64,000 nt of DNA from Hyphomicrobium_A sp963745205 (GTDB lineage Bacteria; Pseudomonadota; Alphaproteobacteria; Rhizobiales; Hyphomicrobiaceae): positions 186,001 through 250,000 of the forward strand of contig CAVUWX010000003.1 of NCBI GenBank assembly GCA_963745205.1. Reading direction: 5' to 3'. Both the position numbers and the translations under genes were made by a program. A model generated the notes under the pieces. The model made no database searches. It was not told where the DNA came from and saw only the letters and a program-made list of their open reading frames with translations. This document shows positions 36,799 through 47,671 of the stretch, piece after piece (the stretch's first letter is position 1; every line of letters starts with the position of its first letter).

Positions 36799-37671
36799 AT
36801 GCACCCCTTGGGAAGGTTGGCGATGATCACCGTAGTGGCCGCTGGCGCATCGCTCACTGCATTCGCGGAGCACGCCGTGATGCCCGACACCGTCACCTTC
36901 CCGAGCGCCGACAACAAGACCACGCTCACCGGCTACGTGTTCCACCCGGCGCCCGGCGCACACGAGCGCTTCCCCGCCGTCGTCATGATGCACGGCCGCG
37001 CCGGCGCCTACTCGCAGCTCGCCAACGGCACCTACGACGCGACGACGCTGTCGAAGCGCCACAAGTTCTGGGGCGAGACGCTGGCGCAGGAAGGCTATAT
37101 CGCGATGCTGGTCGACGGCTTTGGACCGCGCGGCTACCCGCACGGCTTCCCGCAGCACAGCTACGGTGAGCGTCCTCCCGAGCTCGACGAGACGGCCGTG
37201 CGCCCGCTCGATGCCTATGGCGCACTCGCCTACCTGCGCTCCCGCCCCGACGTCGACCCCAACGCGATCGCGCTGCTCGGCTGGTCGAACGGCGGCAGTG
37301 CGACCCTCGCGGCCATGGCCGCCGACACGCCAGCGCTCGAGCACCCGACGGTACAGACCGGCTTCCGCGGCGCGCTCGCCTTCTATCCGGCGTGCGGCCT
37401 CAAGGGAAAATTCGAGGACGGCTATCTGCCGTATGCGCCGGTGCGAGTGTTCATCGGCTCGGCCGACGAGGAGGTTTCGCCCAAGCGCTGCGAGGGCCTC
37501 GTCGAGAGTAGCGAGATGAAGGGCGGCGACATTAAGATTTCGGTCTACCCGGGCGCGACGCACGACTTCGACGATCCGGGCCGCAAGCGGTCAAGCGTCG
37601 ACGCCAACGCCGAGGCCGTGAGCGACGCGGTGCCGAAGGCGCTGCGATTCTTAGCCGAGCGGCTGCGCTAA
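36799..37671 (+). CDS. secreted dienelactone-hydrolase-family protein
   Basis: The 290-residue alpha/beta hydrolase has a signal peptide (MITVVAAGASLTAFA) and a triad of Ser in LGWSNGGSAT, Asp in GSADEEVS, and His in YPGATHDFDDPG. The HGRAG loop after strand 3 forms the oxyanion site. In cytosolic dienelactone hydrolases the nucleophile is Cys; here it is Ser, which suggests an esterase. ATG 36799 follows GAGG by six bases. It is divergent from the cytochrome gene. The substrate is unknown. Confidence 0.85.
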   Translation: MHPLGRLAMITVVAAGASLTAFAEHAVMPDTVTFPSADNKTTLTGYVFHPAPGAHERFPAVVMMHGRAGAYSQLANGTYDATTLSKRHKFWGETLAQEGYIAMLVDGFGPRGYPHGFPQHSYGERPPELDETAVRPLDAYGALAYLRSRPDVDPNAIALLGWSNGGSATLAAMAADTPALEHPTVQTGFRGALAFYPACGLKGKFEDGYLPYAPVRVFIGSADEEVSPKRCEGLVESSEMKGGDIKISVYPGATHDFDDPGRKRSSVDANAEAVSDAVPKALRFLAERLR

Positions 37672-37712
37672 GGGACGCGGGCGGCGCTTATTCGCCACCG
37701 CCGGCCATCAGA

Positions 37713-39407
37713 TCACCAGAACTGGAAGAACGGGCCGCGGAAGCCGCCGCCGCCGCGGCCGCGCCCATAACCATCGCCCCAGTAGTCGTCGTAGTACTCG
37801 GGCCGCGGCTTCGGCCGCATTTTGATGCCGCCCTGCGGCTCGCCGCTGATCAGCACGACGAAGTCGGTCTGCTTGCCGGTCTCCTTATGCGCGGGCTCGT
37901 CGGAGACGATGAGTGACGACCCCGGCAGCACGAGCTCGGAGATGCGCTCCACCACGTCCGGCGGGATCGATATGCGGTCGAGCGCGGCGCCGGTGGCAGC
38001 GGTGTCGGTCGGCGTGGCATCGGCGGAGCGTCCCGCGTCGTTGCGCTGCGCGCGGCGGGGGCGGCGCCAGTCGTCGTCGTAGTAATCATCGCCGCGGGTG
38101 TCCCCCCGGCTGGCCCCATCGTCGCCATCGTCCGCACGACGGCCGCCGATGGAAACCACATTCCAGCGCATGGCGTTGTTGCCGTCGGCATAGTCGACGG
38201 CCGTGATGATGTGCGTGCCGAGCGGCTTGTCGGGGTCACGGATCGTGATGGGCGCTTCGAAGATCGGCTCGAAGGCCTGGCGCACGTAGAGCTTCTGCGT
38301 CGCGCGGCTTATGAACACGGATACGGGCGACATCTTGCGTTGGGCATCGTGGGCCTCCGCGAGCAGCGCCACCCGCTTATCCTCCGCGGCCTTGGCGTCG
38401 GCGACCGACTGCTCGTAGTCGTCGATCTTCGGCTGGAACTCAGTCTTGGCGGCCTCGAACTTCGCGGTCGCGTCGGCGAGCTTGGCCGTCGCCGTGTCCT
38501 TGTCGGCCTGGGCCTTCTGCTTGGCCGGGTCGGAGGTCGCCTTGCTCAAATCGCGGTCGGCATCGGCAGCATCCTCCTCCGCACGCTTCTTCGTCGTCTC
38601 GGCGACACGCAAAGCCTTCATGGCGCGCGCCCGCTCGGCGGATTTTTGCTTGGCGATGAGGCGCGCGGCGTCCGCCTTCTTTGCCGCCTCGTCGGCTTCC
38701 GCGGTCTTCTGCTGGATGATCGCCTGCAGCTGCGCCGCGCGGTTGGCAAGGACCGGCGGCAGGTCGGCCGGCGGAGGCGCACCGAGCTTCATCTGATCGT
38801 TGGTTTCGCTTGCCGCTACGGTCTGCGAGGTCTTGGTCACGACCGCGGGCGCGTCTTGCAGCGGCGCCGGCTTGAACAGCAGCGGATGCGTGATTGTCGC
38901 GGGCGCCACGTCGTAGCGCGAGACGACCACGCGCAGGCCGAGCTTGGTCAGCGGGAACAGGCGCTCGGCGAACTCATAAGGCAGGCGGATGCAGCCGTGA
39001 GAGGCGGGATAGCCGGGAAGCGCACCCGCGTGCAGGGCGATACCCGTCCAGGTGATGCGCTGCATGAACGGCATGGAGGCGTCGTCGTAGCGGTTGGAGT
39101 AGTGCTCCGCCTCTTTCTGCAGAACGGCATAGATGCCGACGGGGGTCTCGTAGCCGGTCTGACCGCTGGAAACGGGCGCGTGCAGGATGGCGCCGTCCTT
39201 GTCGTAGATGGTAACCCGCTGATCCTTCAGGGAGACGAGCGCCAGCAGCGGGGTCCCGGCGGGGCGAGAGGGTGCGGTTTCCTGCCGCTCTTCCGGCTGC
39301 GCGCGCCGCGCGGCGGCCGGATCGGCGACGGACATGGCGGCAAGCAGCGAGACGGTGATGAGAGGGAGGGCGGCGAGCCGGTACTTGGTCGGCCGAGCAG
39401 AAGTCAT
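37713..39407 (-). CDS. L,D-transpeptidase with second degenerate YkuD-like domain
   Basis: The 564-residue protein has a signal peptide, then a YkuD domain (about residues 50-170) with the catalytic HGCIRLPYEF. A long coiled coil (about 215-355, rich in Ala, Lys and Asp) follows. A second region (MSPVSVFISRATQKLYVRQ, then PITIRDPDKPLGTHIITAVD) looks like the start of another YkuD fold but shows no Cys motif. The end is Gly/Arg/Tyr-rich. L,D-transpeptidases make 3-3 peptidoglycan cross-links or attach proteins to the wall in the periplasm. Confidence 0.88.
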   Translation of the reverse strand: MTSARPTKYRLAALPLITVSLLAAMSVADPAAARRAQPEERQETAPSRPAGTPLLALVSLKDQRVTIYDKDGAILHAPVSSGQTGYETPVGIYAVLQKEAEHYSNRYDDASMPFMQRITWTGIALHAGALPGYPASHGCIRLPYEFAERLFPLTKLGLRVVVSRYDVAPATITHPLLFKPAPLQDAPAVVTKTSQTVAASETNDQMKLGAPPPADLPPVLANRAAQLQAIIQQKTAEADEAAKKADAARLIAKQKSAERARAMKALRVAETTKKRAEEDAADADRDLSKATSDPAKQKAQADKDTATAKLADATAKFEAAKTEFQPKIDDYEQSVADAKAAEDKRVALLAEAHDAQRKMSPVSVFISRATQKLYVRQAFEPIFEAPITIRDPDKPLGTHIITAVDYADGNNAMRWNVVSIGGRRADDGDDGASRGDTRGDDYYDDDWRRPRRAQRNDAGRSADATPTDTAATGAALDRISIPPDVVERISELVLPGSSLIVSDEPAHKETGKQTDFVVLISGEPQGGIKMRPKPRPEYYDDYWGDGYGRGRGGGGFRGPFFQFW

Positions 39408-39785
39408 GTCTGAACCCTTGCGATACGTTCTGTTTGGAAGCGGAGACCCAAGACCCTAGCGATTGAAGCCTAAACTCTGCTTACCGCCAATCCGATCCCG
39501 GGACGGTGGTGGTTGAGGTCTTAAAGGTGTTGCGCCAACTCATCAGACGTGAGGTTTGCGGCCGTTTTCGGCAAGGTGGGGGCCCAATTGCCTTGAATGC
39601 GGCAACAGGGCCCTCATCGCCGCCGCACAAACAAAACGAACCCCGGCTTGTGACCGGAGCCCCGTCCAGATCGACGCCAGATATGGTCAACGAGCTCAGC
39701 ATGGGTTACTAAGCACATAGCGGGGTCGCTTTTGGAGGCGACCAATGGGGTATCTGCGTTCACTCAAGCCGGTACTACGACGGCC
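39408..39785. other. 378-base gap with no recognised gene
   Basis: The stretch lies upstream of the L,D-transpeptidase start and downstream of the rhlE stop. The only open frame of note (39506-39712, plus strand, 68 codons) has no ribosome site and a composition unlike protein. I see no tRNA or strong terminator. It probably holds the L,D-transpeptidase promoter. Confidence 0.4.
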
Positions 39786-41159
<1,374 letters not shown>

Positions 41160-41461
41160 GTGCGGCCGCGCACGCCGGACAGCCGAAATCAATTCGGCTG
41201 CACGCGAGCGAACGCGGCGTTTCGAATGATGCCCCGCGTGGCCTGGGCGATCGTTGGGAGGGAGAGGTCAGAGGCGCTCAACAGAGAGACGAACGAGGGG
41301 CCGCTTCGTTTAAGAGTGCGGCCCGCACTCAAGTCCCTTCACGCGGCTGGAGCGCCGATGCTCGCTGCGAATTGCTCGTAGCGATACGGGCTTATGTCAT
41401 GTTGCGGCGCAAAAAGCAAGCGTCGGCATTGCGGCACCCGTTAACCGCTGCCCCGCCGGCG
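41160..41461. other. 302-base gap upstream of rhlE
   Basis: No gene is visible. DEAD-box helicase genes often have long regulated leaders, and this gap precedes rhlE, so the promoter and leader probably lie here. I could not identify a defined structure. Confidence 0.35.
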
Positions 41462-42091
41462 CTAGGTCGGCCTCGCCGCCCGCAGGCGCTGATACCAGGC
41501 CTTGGCGAAGCTGACGACGTACCAGACCACGACCAGTGCGGTGAACCAGCGGATGCATTGAGCCGTGATCGTAGCCGCCCAGCTCGTCGCCGGCGCGCAT
41601 ACCTCTCCGGGCAGCGGCAGATACCTGGCTAAGAACTTGAACGCGCCCTTCGCCATCGCCTCCCAGACGAAGAACGCGGTGTCGCGCTGACTGATCTTGT
41701 CGCAGCTCGTCTCGAACACCGGGGCGCCGAAGCTGAGCACCAGGATCTGCACCACGGAGAGGAACACCAGGTAGCAAATGAAGACGATGCCGGTCAGCAG
41801 AAACACGTGCCAAGCGAGATTGCCGATGATCGTGGCATGGCCGAAGCCGAAGACGGCCTGGCGGCGCAGGCGGCCGGCTGCCAGGTAGATCGCGATGGCG
41901 AGCGCGAACGCGAAGCCGAGGACGACGGCGATGGAGTAGTCGAGCTTGATGGCGTCGGTGTTCAAGCTGGTGCCGATCATGCCGGCCCACATGACGGCGT
42001 AGAGCAGGACGAACGGCCAGATGGCGTCGCTGCCCTTGGATGCGACTGCGGCTTCGGCCGTGGCTTCGGCTTTGGTCGTGGTGTCGCTCAT
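41462..42091 (-). CDS. hypothetical polytopic membrane protein
   Basis: The 209-residue product has a Thr/Ala-rich head and about five membrane spans (IWPFVLLYAVMWAGMIG, IAVVLGFAFALAIAIYLAAG, FLLTGIVFICYLVFLSVVQI, and two later). A Cys pair flanks the last loop (TSCDKIS and EVCAPATSW). I do not recognise the family. It is followed on the same strand by nothing close; the Pro-rich membrane protein at 42138 lies upstream. Confidence 0.7.
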   Translation of the reverse strand: MSDTTTKAEATAEAAVASKGSDAIWPFVLLYAVMWAGMIGTSLNTDAIKLDYSIAVVLGFAFALAIAIYLAAGRLRRQAVFGFGHATIIGNLAWHVFLLTGIVFICYLVFLSVVQILVLSFGAPVFETSCDKISQRDTAFFVWEAMAKGAFKFLARYLPLPGEVCAPATSWAATITAQCIRWFTALVVVWYVVSFAKAWYQRLRAARPT

Positions 42092-42137
42092 CGCCCCGGT
42101 CCCCCGTTCGCCCCCGAGGACCCAGACTAGCGCATAT

Positions 42138-42941
42138 TCACTTGCCTTTGCCGCCGGCGAGCTTGGTGCCGCACTTCTCCATCGGCGGGGCCGTCGTCGA
42201 CCAGCGGTCCTTGGTCACCGTCACCACGTAGCGGCGGCAGTGGGGGGCGGCGCCGGGCACGAAGTGGACCTGGAACAGAGCGAGCTCCGGCGTGCGCTGG
42301 CGCGGCCACACGAAGGAGCCCGTGTCGGGCGTCTTTGCCACCGCCGTCTCGATGGCGACGCCGGCATTGCGGTAGTCGGTCGGCGACAGGCGCTGGAGCA
42401 GCACGCGCGACAACTGCGGATGCAGGCCGACGGAGGCGGCGCGCTTCTGGTAGGGATCGAGGGCGTCGATGACCGGAGGCGGCAGCGGCTCGGACGGCGC
42501 CTCCGCGGCCGCGGGCTCGCTCGCGGGTTCAACGGAGCCCGTCGTCACCGGCGACGGCGCCGCTGGGTCCGGCGGCGGAGGCTCGACCGCGGCAATCGGC
42601 GGTGAGGGAGCAATCGTGGTCGTCGGCAGAGGCGGCGCGACCACCGCCGCTGCGGTCGGCCCGACCGGCGCCGGCGCGCCGGCGTCCACCGCGGCAGATA
42701 CGGCCGCGATCCCAGCCGAAAGCCAGCCCTTGAAGGTCGCCGGATCACGCCAAACCGCCCAGCCGCCGCCGAGCGCGAGGGCGATGAGGATGGCTCCGCG
42801 CCAAAAGCCGATGCCGCCGAAGCGCTCCGGCGGCGGGCACACCCGCTCGCCCGAATAGAACTCGCGGGCCGCGAAGCCTTCGTCGAAATCGTCCTCGGAG
42901 TCCGCCAAGCTGGCGCGCACGCGACGAGCGGGAACGGTCAT
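42138..42941 (-). CDS. hypothetical single-span protein with Pro/Ala-rich linker
   Basis: The product has about 267 residues: an acidic cytosolic head, one membrane span (FWRGAILIALALGGGWAVW), a long Pro/Ala/Thr linker, and a compact C-terminal domain (RTPELALFQVHFVPGAAPHCRR, then VTVTKDRWSTTAPPMEKCG) with two Cys. ATG 42941 is chosen because a GGGGATGTC lies just upstream and the extra 22 residues look random. The C-terminal domain is probably periplasmic. The function is unknown. Confidence 0.7.
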   Translation of the reverse strand: MTVPARRVRASLADSEDDFDEGFAAREFYSGERVCPPPERFGGIGFWRGAILIALALGGGWAVWRDPATFKGWLSAGIAAVSAAVDAGAPAPVGPTAAAVVAPPLPTTTIAPSPPIAAVEPPPPDPAAPSPVTTGSVEPASEPAAAEAPSEPLPPPVIDALDPYQKRAASVGLHPQLSRVLLQRLSPTDYRNAGVAIETAVAKTPDTGSFVWPRQRTPELALFQVHFVPGAAPHCRRYVVTVTKDRWSTTAPPMEKCGTKLAGGKGK

Positions 42942-43049
42942 GACATCCCCCCGGATATCTAGTCCCTGATTAGATATCGGTTCCCGCTGCTGCCTAAGCG
43001 GCACCACACGCGCGGCGAAATGATGGCGATGGGGGGAGGCGCCGTAGTC

Positions 43050-43421
43050 TCAGCGCAGGCAAAACCACAGGCTCACGCCAATCACCGCCAGCAGCACGCC
43101 GTCGAGCACGGTGAAGCGCTTGTCGATCCAGCCCGGTATTTGGCGATAGCGCGGCACGGTCCGCGTCAGCCACAGCACGCCGTAGAGGATCCACACAAAC
43201 AGGAACACCAGCACGGCGAGCCCGTTGGTGTGGGGGTTGTAATAGACGCGCAGCAGCACGAAGGCGATGCCGGCGAAGACGTAGAGGAGATAGACGCCGG
43301 CGAGCTTCAGCGTCTTGATCACGCCGGCGCGGTCGGTGCGCAGTTGCTCGCGCAGCGCCGGCAGCATCATCGCCGACGTCAGGATGATGGACATCACGAT
43401 AGCGGATTCACTGGTGGTCAT
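43050..43421 (-). CDS. hypothetical four-span membrane protein
   Basis: The 123-residue protein is mostly hydrophobic with four predicted spans (MSIILTSAMMLPAL, LAGVYLLYVFAGIAFVLLRV, LAVLVFLFVWILYGVLWL and VLDGVLLAVIGVSLWFCL). Loops are short and basic. I do not recognise the family. It is encoded about 110 bases upstream of the 42138 gene on the same strand. Confidence 0.65.
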   Translation of the reverse strand: MTTSESAIVMSIILTSAMMLPALREQLRTDRAGVIKTLKLAGVYLLYVFAGIAFVLLRVYYNPHTNGLAVLVFLFVWILYGVLWLTRTVPRYRQIPGWIDKRFTVLDGVLLAVIGVSLWFCLR

Positions 43422-43510
43422 GGCGCGGCGCCGAGCTGTTGTGGGACGGCGATGCTACGACAGACAGCGCGCGTGCGATGCTGGATAGGGGCGCCAGGCA
43501 GTGCGAGGTG

Positions 43511-43750
43511 TTAATTCGCCTCGAGGGGTAGCACGCGACAAGGGGGAGCATTGCGCTCCCACTTGTTCGTGTTGCGTCGCAGTGAGCTACGCCGATACTT
43601 CGAGCGTCCTTGCCTAATGCGTACCTGCGCGTAGCACTTGGCCGTCTTGTCCGTGAGAGCAGAGAAGACGGCGTAGGCAGTCTCCTTCGTGCCGCCAATC
43701 GAGAAGGTGCCCTTCGGCGTGATACTGCCCGGCGATGTTCTACCAAGGCT
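43511..43750 (-). pseudogene. possible gene fragment without a start codon
   Basis: An open frame of about 80 codons ends at TAA 43511 and has coding-like content (SITPKGTFSIGGTKETAYAV, then a basic RQGRSKYRRSSLRR segment and KWERNAPPCRVLPLEA). No ATG or GTG with a ribosome site begins it, and it overlaps the end of the 43740 gene in another frame. It may be the remnant of a larger gene or a frameshifted continuation of its neighbour. Confidence is low. Confidence 0.3.
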
Positions 43751-44183
43751 TGCCGCGAGACCAGTCGACCGCCTTGAGCGGCTTCAACAGCTCGCGCGCC
43801 TTGAGTTTGCGGTCCTGAGCGTGTTGAATTCCGACTAGGGCGTGTACGATCGCGCCCAGTGCGGCCATAACTGATGGCGAAGACATCAGATTGTGCTGCC
43901 GGTTCTCGAGGACGCTCCCGAACTCATCGAGCAAGGCTGAAAGCGTGGGATCGATGATTCCGCGGCTCCTTAATGTCCGAACCGCGTTGGCGAAGGTAAA
44001 CCCCTTTGCCGTCGGTACCCCTTCTTCCTCCATGCGTCGTTTCAGTACTTCTTCCAATTCCCGCCGCTCTTCGACGATCGCGGCCCGGGGAGAAATCGCG
44101 ACCAACCGCCCGAACCTGTCCGAACTCCTCGGTGTGGGCAACGCCTGCGAAGGTAAAGTTTGCCATCGGTACCCTTCTATCAC
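43740..44183 (-). CDS. hypothetical protein, possibly fragmentary
   Basis: The 147-residue product has a charged helix (AAIVEERRELEEVLKRRMEE), then GFTFANAVRTLRSRGIIDPT and ALLDEFGSVLENRQHNLM, a pattern that recalls DUF4145-like helical domains with a terminal Asn-His. The first 30 residues probably are not real, because they come from a duplicated DNA segment. The start is uncertain. The patch 43.4-44.3 kb looks decayed. Confidence 0.4.
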   Translation of the reverse strand: MIEGYRWQTLPSQALPTPRSSDRFGRLVAISPRAAIVEERRELEEVLKRRMEEEGVPTAKGFTFANAVRTLRSRGIIDPTLSALLDEFGSVLENRQHNLMSSPSVMAALGAIVHALVGIQHAQDRKLKARELLKPLKAVDWSRGKPW

Positions 44184-44263
44184 GATGCGTTAGTTTGAGT
44201 ACTTCTTCCAATTCCCGCCGCTCTTCGACGATCGCGGCCCGGGGAGAAATCGCGACCAACCGC
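43990..44263. repeat. tandem direct duplication inside a decayed gene
   Basis: A 66-base segment at 44044-44109 is repeated without change at 44198-44263, 154 bases apart. To the left the similarity continues with substitutions and small gaps (GCGAAGGTAAA at 43990-44000 and again at 44147-44157). On the minus strand both copies encode ISPRAAIVEERRELEEVLK, followed by related but diverged residues. The unit is about 155 bases. It looks like an internal gene duplication with one copy drifting. Confidence 0.8.
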
Positions 44264-44666
44264 GCCGGAATTCGGTGGCCCCATTCTCAGGTGGCGCTAG
44301 CGCCTGCAGGGTTCCCGTCAGCGGCCCGTTCATCGACCGTCCGCGACGTAGTGGCGGGGCCTTGAGTTCCCTACCTGCGGGTTCAGATAGATGCGGTGCC
44401 TGCGCGCCCCGTTTCCCCATTTCTCATATCCTCGGGGTCGCTCCCGCGAGGCGGTGAAGCCGTGCCGCTCCGCGCCAGCGCTTCCGAGAATTTCCTCGCG
44501 CTTCCAAGCGCCTGCGCGCGCGCAGTCTGCGCAACCCCGGAATCGGCTTAGGAATGCGGGCTTCCGGGCCCTAGCGCGAAGCAGCGCACCCCCTGGCGTT
44601 CGTCTTGACGCGGCCACATCGGCAGGGATTTTAGTCCCGCACCAACCTCGAGCCGAAGGAACGGCG
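44264..44666. other. 403-base gap upstream of the lytic transglycosylase
   Basis: No credible gene is seen. A frame on the plus strand from 44391 runs into the transglycosylase, but its residues before 44667 are Arg/Ala-rich with no signal peptide. The region probably holds the transglycosylase promoter and the upstream end of the decayed patch. Confidence 0.4.
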
Positions 44667-46103
44667 ATGCACGCTTTGAAGCTTTGCGCGGCGATGGCCG
44701 CGATGTTGATCGCAATTGCGACGGTCGGCCCGGCGGCAGCCCAGTCCGTCGACGCGCCGCCCCCGGTGCAGAAGAAGGCGAAGAAGACAAAGCAAGCAGC
44801 GCCGAAGCCGCCCGTGGCGCCGGCAACGACGGCGCCGGCCGACGCCGTTTCCCCGCCCGGCGACACCACTCCGCCGCCCGCTGAGACCGCGCCCCCCGCT
44901 CAGGCCACGGCCGTCGGCCCCGAGACGCATCCCGCCAAGCGCCCGCTCCCCCCGCCTCCGCACGAGAACTGCAAGAACACCGGCAACTTTGCCACCTGGC
45001 TCGAAGGCTTCAAGCGCAAGGCCGCCGCCCAGGGCATCAGCCGGCAGACGATTTCCGCAGCGCTCGACGGCATGACGCTCAACGGCAACGTCATGGGGCT
45101 CGATCGCAAGCAGAGCTTCTTTGCTCAGACCTTCCTCGACTTTCAGGCAAGGCTCGCGACCGCCAACCGCGTGCAGAGCGGCCGGCGCAAGATCGCCGAG
45201 AACAAGGCCACGTTCGAGCGCGTACACCAGCAGTTCGGCGTGCCCGCTTCCGTCATCACCGGCTTCTGGGCGCTGGAGAGCGACTTCGGCGCGGGCATGG
45301 GCAAGGTTCCGATCTTGTCCGCGCTGGCAACGCTCGCCTACGACTGCCGCCGCACCGAGATGTTCAACGATGAGCTGATGGCGGCGCTGCAGATCATCGA
45401 CCGCGGCGACATGCGCCCCTCGGAGATGATCGGATCGTGGGCCGGCGAGATCGGACAGACCCAGTTCCTGCCGACGCGCTATCTCGACCACGCCATCGAC
45501 TACGACGGCGACGGCCACCCGAATTTGTTCCGCAGCGACGTCGACGTCATCGGCTCGACCGCGAATTACATGCACAATTTGGGCTGGCGCCCCAATGAAC
45601 CGTGGCTGGAAGAGGTGCGGCTCACGGCCGATCTGCCGTGGCAGGAGGCCGACCTCCTCATCAAGCACCCGCTCGACAAGTGGTCGGCGTGGGGCGTGCG
45701 CCGCGTCGACGGCAGCCCGTTGCCGAAATCGAACCTGCAGGCCTCGCTGCTGCTGCCGATGGGCCGCAACGGGCCAGCCTTCCTCGCCTATCCCAACTTC
45801 GACGTCTACACGCAGTGGAACCAGTCGCTCAACTACGCGACGACGGCTGCCTACCTCGCCACCCGCATCGACGGCGCGCCGGTGATGGGGCACGGCCGCG
45901 GGGCGATCTCGGGCCTCGACCGCGTGCAAACGCAGGAGCTGCAGGGCCTGCTTGCCCATCGCGGCTACGACGTCGGCAAGATCGATGGGCTGGCCGGTCA
46001 GAAAACGCGCACGGCGGTGAAAGACATGCAGTTGAAGCTGGGGCTGCCGCCCGATTCCTACCCGACGCCGGAGCTGCTCTCTGCCTTGCGCGGCGGCGGC
46101 TGA
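44667..46103 (+). CDS. lytic murein transglycosylase, MltB family, with peptidoglycan-binding domain
   Basis: ATG 44667 follows AAGGA. The 478-residue protein has a signal peptide (CAAMAAMLIAIATVGPAAAQ), a Pro/Ala/Lys linker, and the SLT2 domain with catalytic Glu in FWALESDFGAGMG and the signature GEIGQTQFLPTRYLDHAIDY. A C-terminal PG_binding_1 domain follows (GLLAHRGYDVGKIDGLAGQK). It cleaves glycan strands to 1,6-anhydro ends in the periplasm. It converges with ndh across 12 bases. Confidence 0.93.
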   Translation: MHALKLCAAMAAMLIAIATVGPAAAQSVDAPPPVQKKAKKTKQAAPKPPVAPATTAPADAVSPPGDTTPPPAETAPPAQATAVGPETHPAKRPLPPPPHENCKNTGNFATWLEGFKRKAAAQGISRQTISAALDGMTLNGNVMGLDRKQSFFAQTFLDFQARLATANRVQSGRRKIAENKATFERVHQQFGVPASVITGFWALESDFGAGMGKVPILSALATLAYDCRRTEMFNDELMAALQIIDRGDMRPSEMIGSWAGEIGQTQFLPTRYLDHAIDYDGDGHPNLFRSDVDVIGSTANYMHNLGWRPNEPWLEEVRLTADLPWQEADLLIKHPLDKWSAWGVRRVDGSPLPKSNLQASLLLPMGRNGPAFLAYPNFDVYTQWNQSLNYATTAAYLATRIDGAPVMGHGRGAISGLDRVQTQELQGLLAHRGYDVGKIDGLAGQKTRTAVKDMQLKLGLPPDSYPTPELLSALRGGG

Positions 46104-46115
46104 GCTTGCCATCTC

Positions 46116-47477
46116 TCAGTGCAGCTTGACGACTGGCTCGGTGCGCCGCGTGATCACGCGCGAGAGCGTATCGAGGATCACCTTGCCCGGCCCGTGCAGC
46201 GCCATTTCGTGCATCTTGTAGAGCGAGCGGTACATCAGGCGCGCAAATAGTCCCTCGATGAAGAAGCTCCGCCCAACGATGAATCCCATCAGGCTGCCGA
46301 CGGTCGAATACTCGCCCAACGAGACGAGCGAGCCGAAGTCGCGGTAGTGGAAGGGGCGCAGCGGCTCGCCCTTCAAGCGCCGCTGCAGCTCGGCGTAGAG
46401 GTGGGACGCCTCCTGATGCGCGGCTTGCGCACGCGGCGGGATTGGCGCGTCGGCACCCTTCGGCACCAGATACGCGCAGTCGCCGAAGGCGAAAATGTTT
46501 GCATCGCGCGTCGTCTGCAGCGTCTCGGTGACGACGAGCTGGCCCGAGCGGCTGACCTCGAGCCCGTCGAGGTGGGAGAGCACATCGGGGCCCTTGACGC
46601 CCGCCGCCCACACCACGAGCTCGGAGGGTACGAAATCCCCGTTCTGCAGCTTGACGCCCTTGTCGGTGACCTCGACCACCCGCGAGCCGGTCTTGATGTC
46701 CACGTGCAAGTCGCGAAGGGTTTTGGCCACGCCCTTCGTGATGCGCTCGGGCAGTGCGGGGACGATGCGATCCGCGGCCTCGATGAGCGTGATCTTGATG
46801 TCTTGCTCAGGGTTGATCTTGTCGAGACCGTAGGCCACGAGCCCGCGTGCCGTTTGATGCAGCTCGGCGGCAAGCTCAGTCCCGGTCGCGCCCGCGCCGA
46901 TGATCGCCACGTCCAACTGCCCCGGGCGCACGGGGCCTTCTTGCGCGAACGCACGCACGCAGGCGTTGATCAAGCGGCGGTTGAACCGCTCGGCCTCTTC
47001 GGGCGTGTCCAGCATGATCGCGTGCTCTTTGACGCCCGGCGTATTGAAAGCGTTGCCGACACAGCCGATGGCGATGACGAGGGTGTCGTACTTGAAGGAG
47101 CGCACCGGCGTGATCTCGCGGCCTTCCTCGTCGTAGGTGGCGGCGAGGTACACGAGCTGCTTCTTGCGGTCGATGCCGGTCATCTCGCCGTAGCGGAACT
47201 GGAATCCGTGCCAGTAACCCTGCGCCTGATAGGCAAGCTCGTAGCGGCCGACGTCCATGCTGCCCGCGGCGATCTCGTGCAAGAGCGGCTTCCAGATGTG
47301 CGTGCGCGACTTCTCGATGAGGGAAATCTTCGCCTTGCCCCTCGTGCCGAGCTTGTCGCCCAGCCGCGTGGCCAACTCGAGACCGCCCGCGCCGCCGCCC
47401 ACGATGATGATGTGATGCAAGCCGCTGCCGGCGTCCGTCGGCATCACCTTCACGGTGACCGGATTCATCTCGTTCAT
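46116..47477 (-). CDS. ndh: type II NADH dehydrogenase
   Basis: The 453-residue flavoprotein has an FAD Rossmann motif IIIVGGGAGGLELATRLG near the N-terminus, an NADH motif VAIIGAGATGTELAAEL, and ANIFAFGDCAYLVP for the flavin. A C-terminal amphipathic region anchors it to the inner membrane. It passes electrons from NADH to quinone without pumping protons. It starts at ATG 47477 after AAAGGGAAAGG-like sequence. Confidence 0.93.
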   Translation of the reverse strand: MNEMNPVTVKVMPTDAGSGLHHIIIVGGGAGGLELATRLGDKLGTRGKAKISLIEKSRTHIWKPLLHEIAAGSMDVGRYELAYQAQGYWHGFQFRYGEMTGIDRKKQLVYLAATYDEEGREITPVRSFKYDTLVIAIGCVGNAFNTPGVKEHAIMLDTPEEAERFNRRLINACVRAFAQEGPVRPGQLDVAIIGAGATGTELAAELHQTARGLVAYGLDKINPEQDIKITLIEAADRIVPALPERITKGVAKTLRDLHVDIKTGSRVVEVTDKGVKLQNGDFVPSELVVWAAGVKGPDVLSHLDGLEVSRSGQLVVTETLQTTRDANIFAFGDCAYLVPKGADAPIPPRAQAAHQEASHLYAELQRRLKGEPLRPFHYRDFGSLVSLGEYSTVGSLMGFIVGRSFFIEGLFARLMYRSLYKMHEMALHGPGKVILDTLSRVITRRTEPVVKLH

Positions 47478-47671
47478 CGCAGGGTACCTTTCCCTTGATC
47501 CAATGCGGCCGCTTATAGCACCGCCGCACGCCGGCGCACGATCAGCGGCGAGAATCGCCGGCAGCTAAGCCGTCGCTGTGCAGGCAGGAGCTAGCGCAAA
47601 TGGGAATAGGACATGGCTTTGGTTTGCATTGCGCGTGCACCGGCGCGTGAAAATGGCGATGGCGGGGAGAC

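Noticed and set aside
43408..43746. 112-codon minus-strand open frame
   Set aside because: Arg/Ser-rich, no ribosome site, and it overlaps a more coding-like frame; not supported as a gene.
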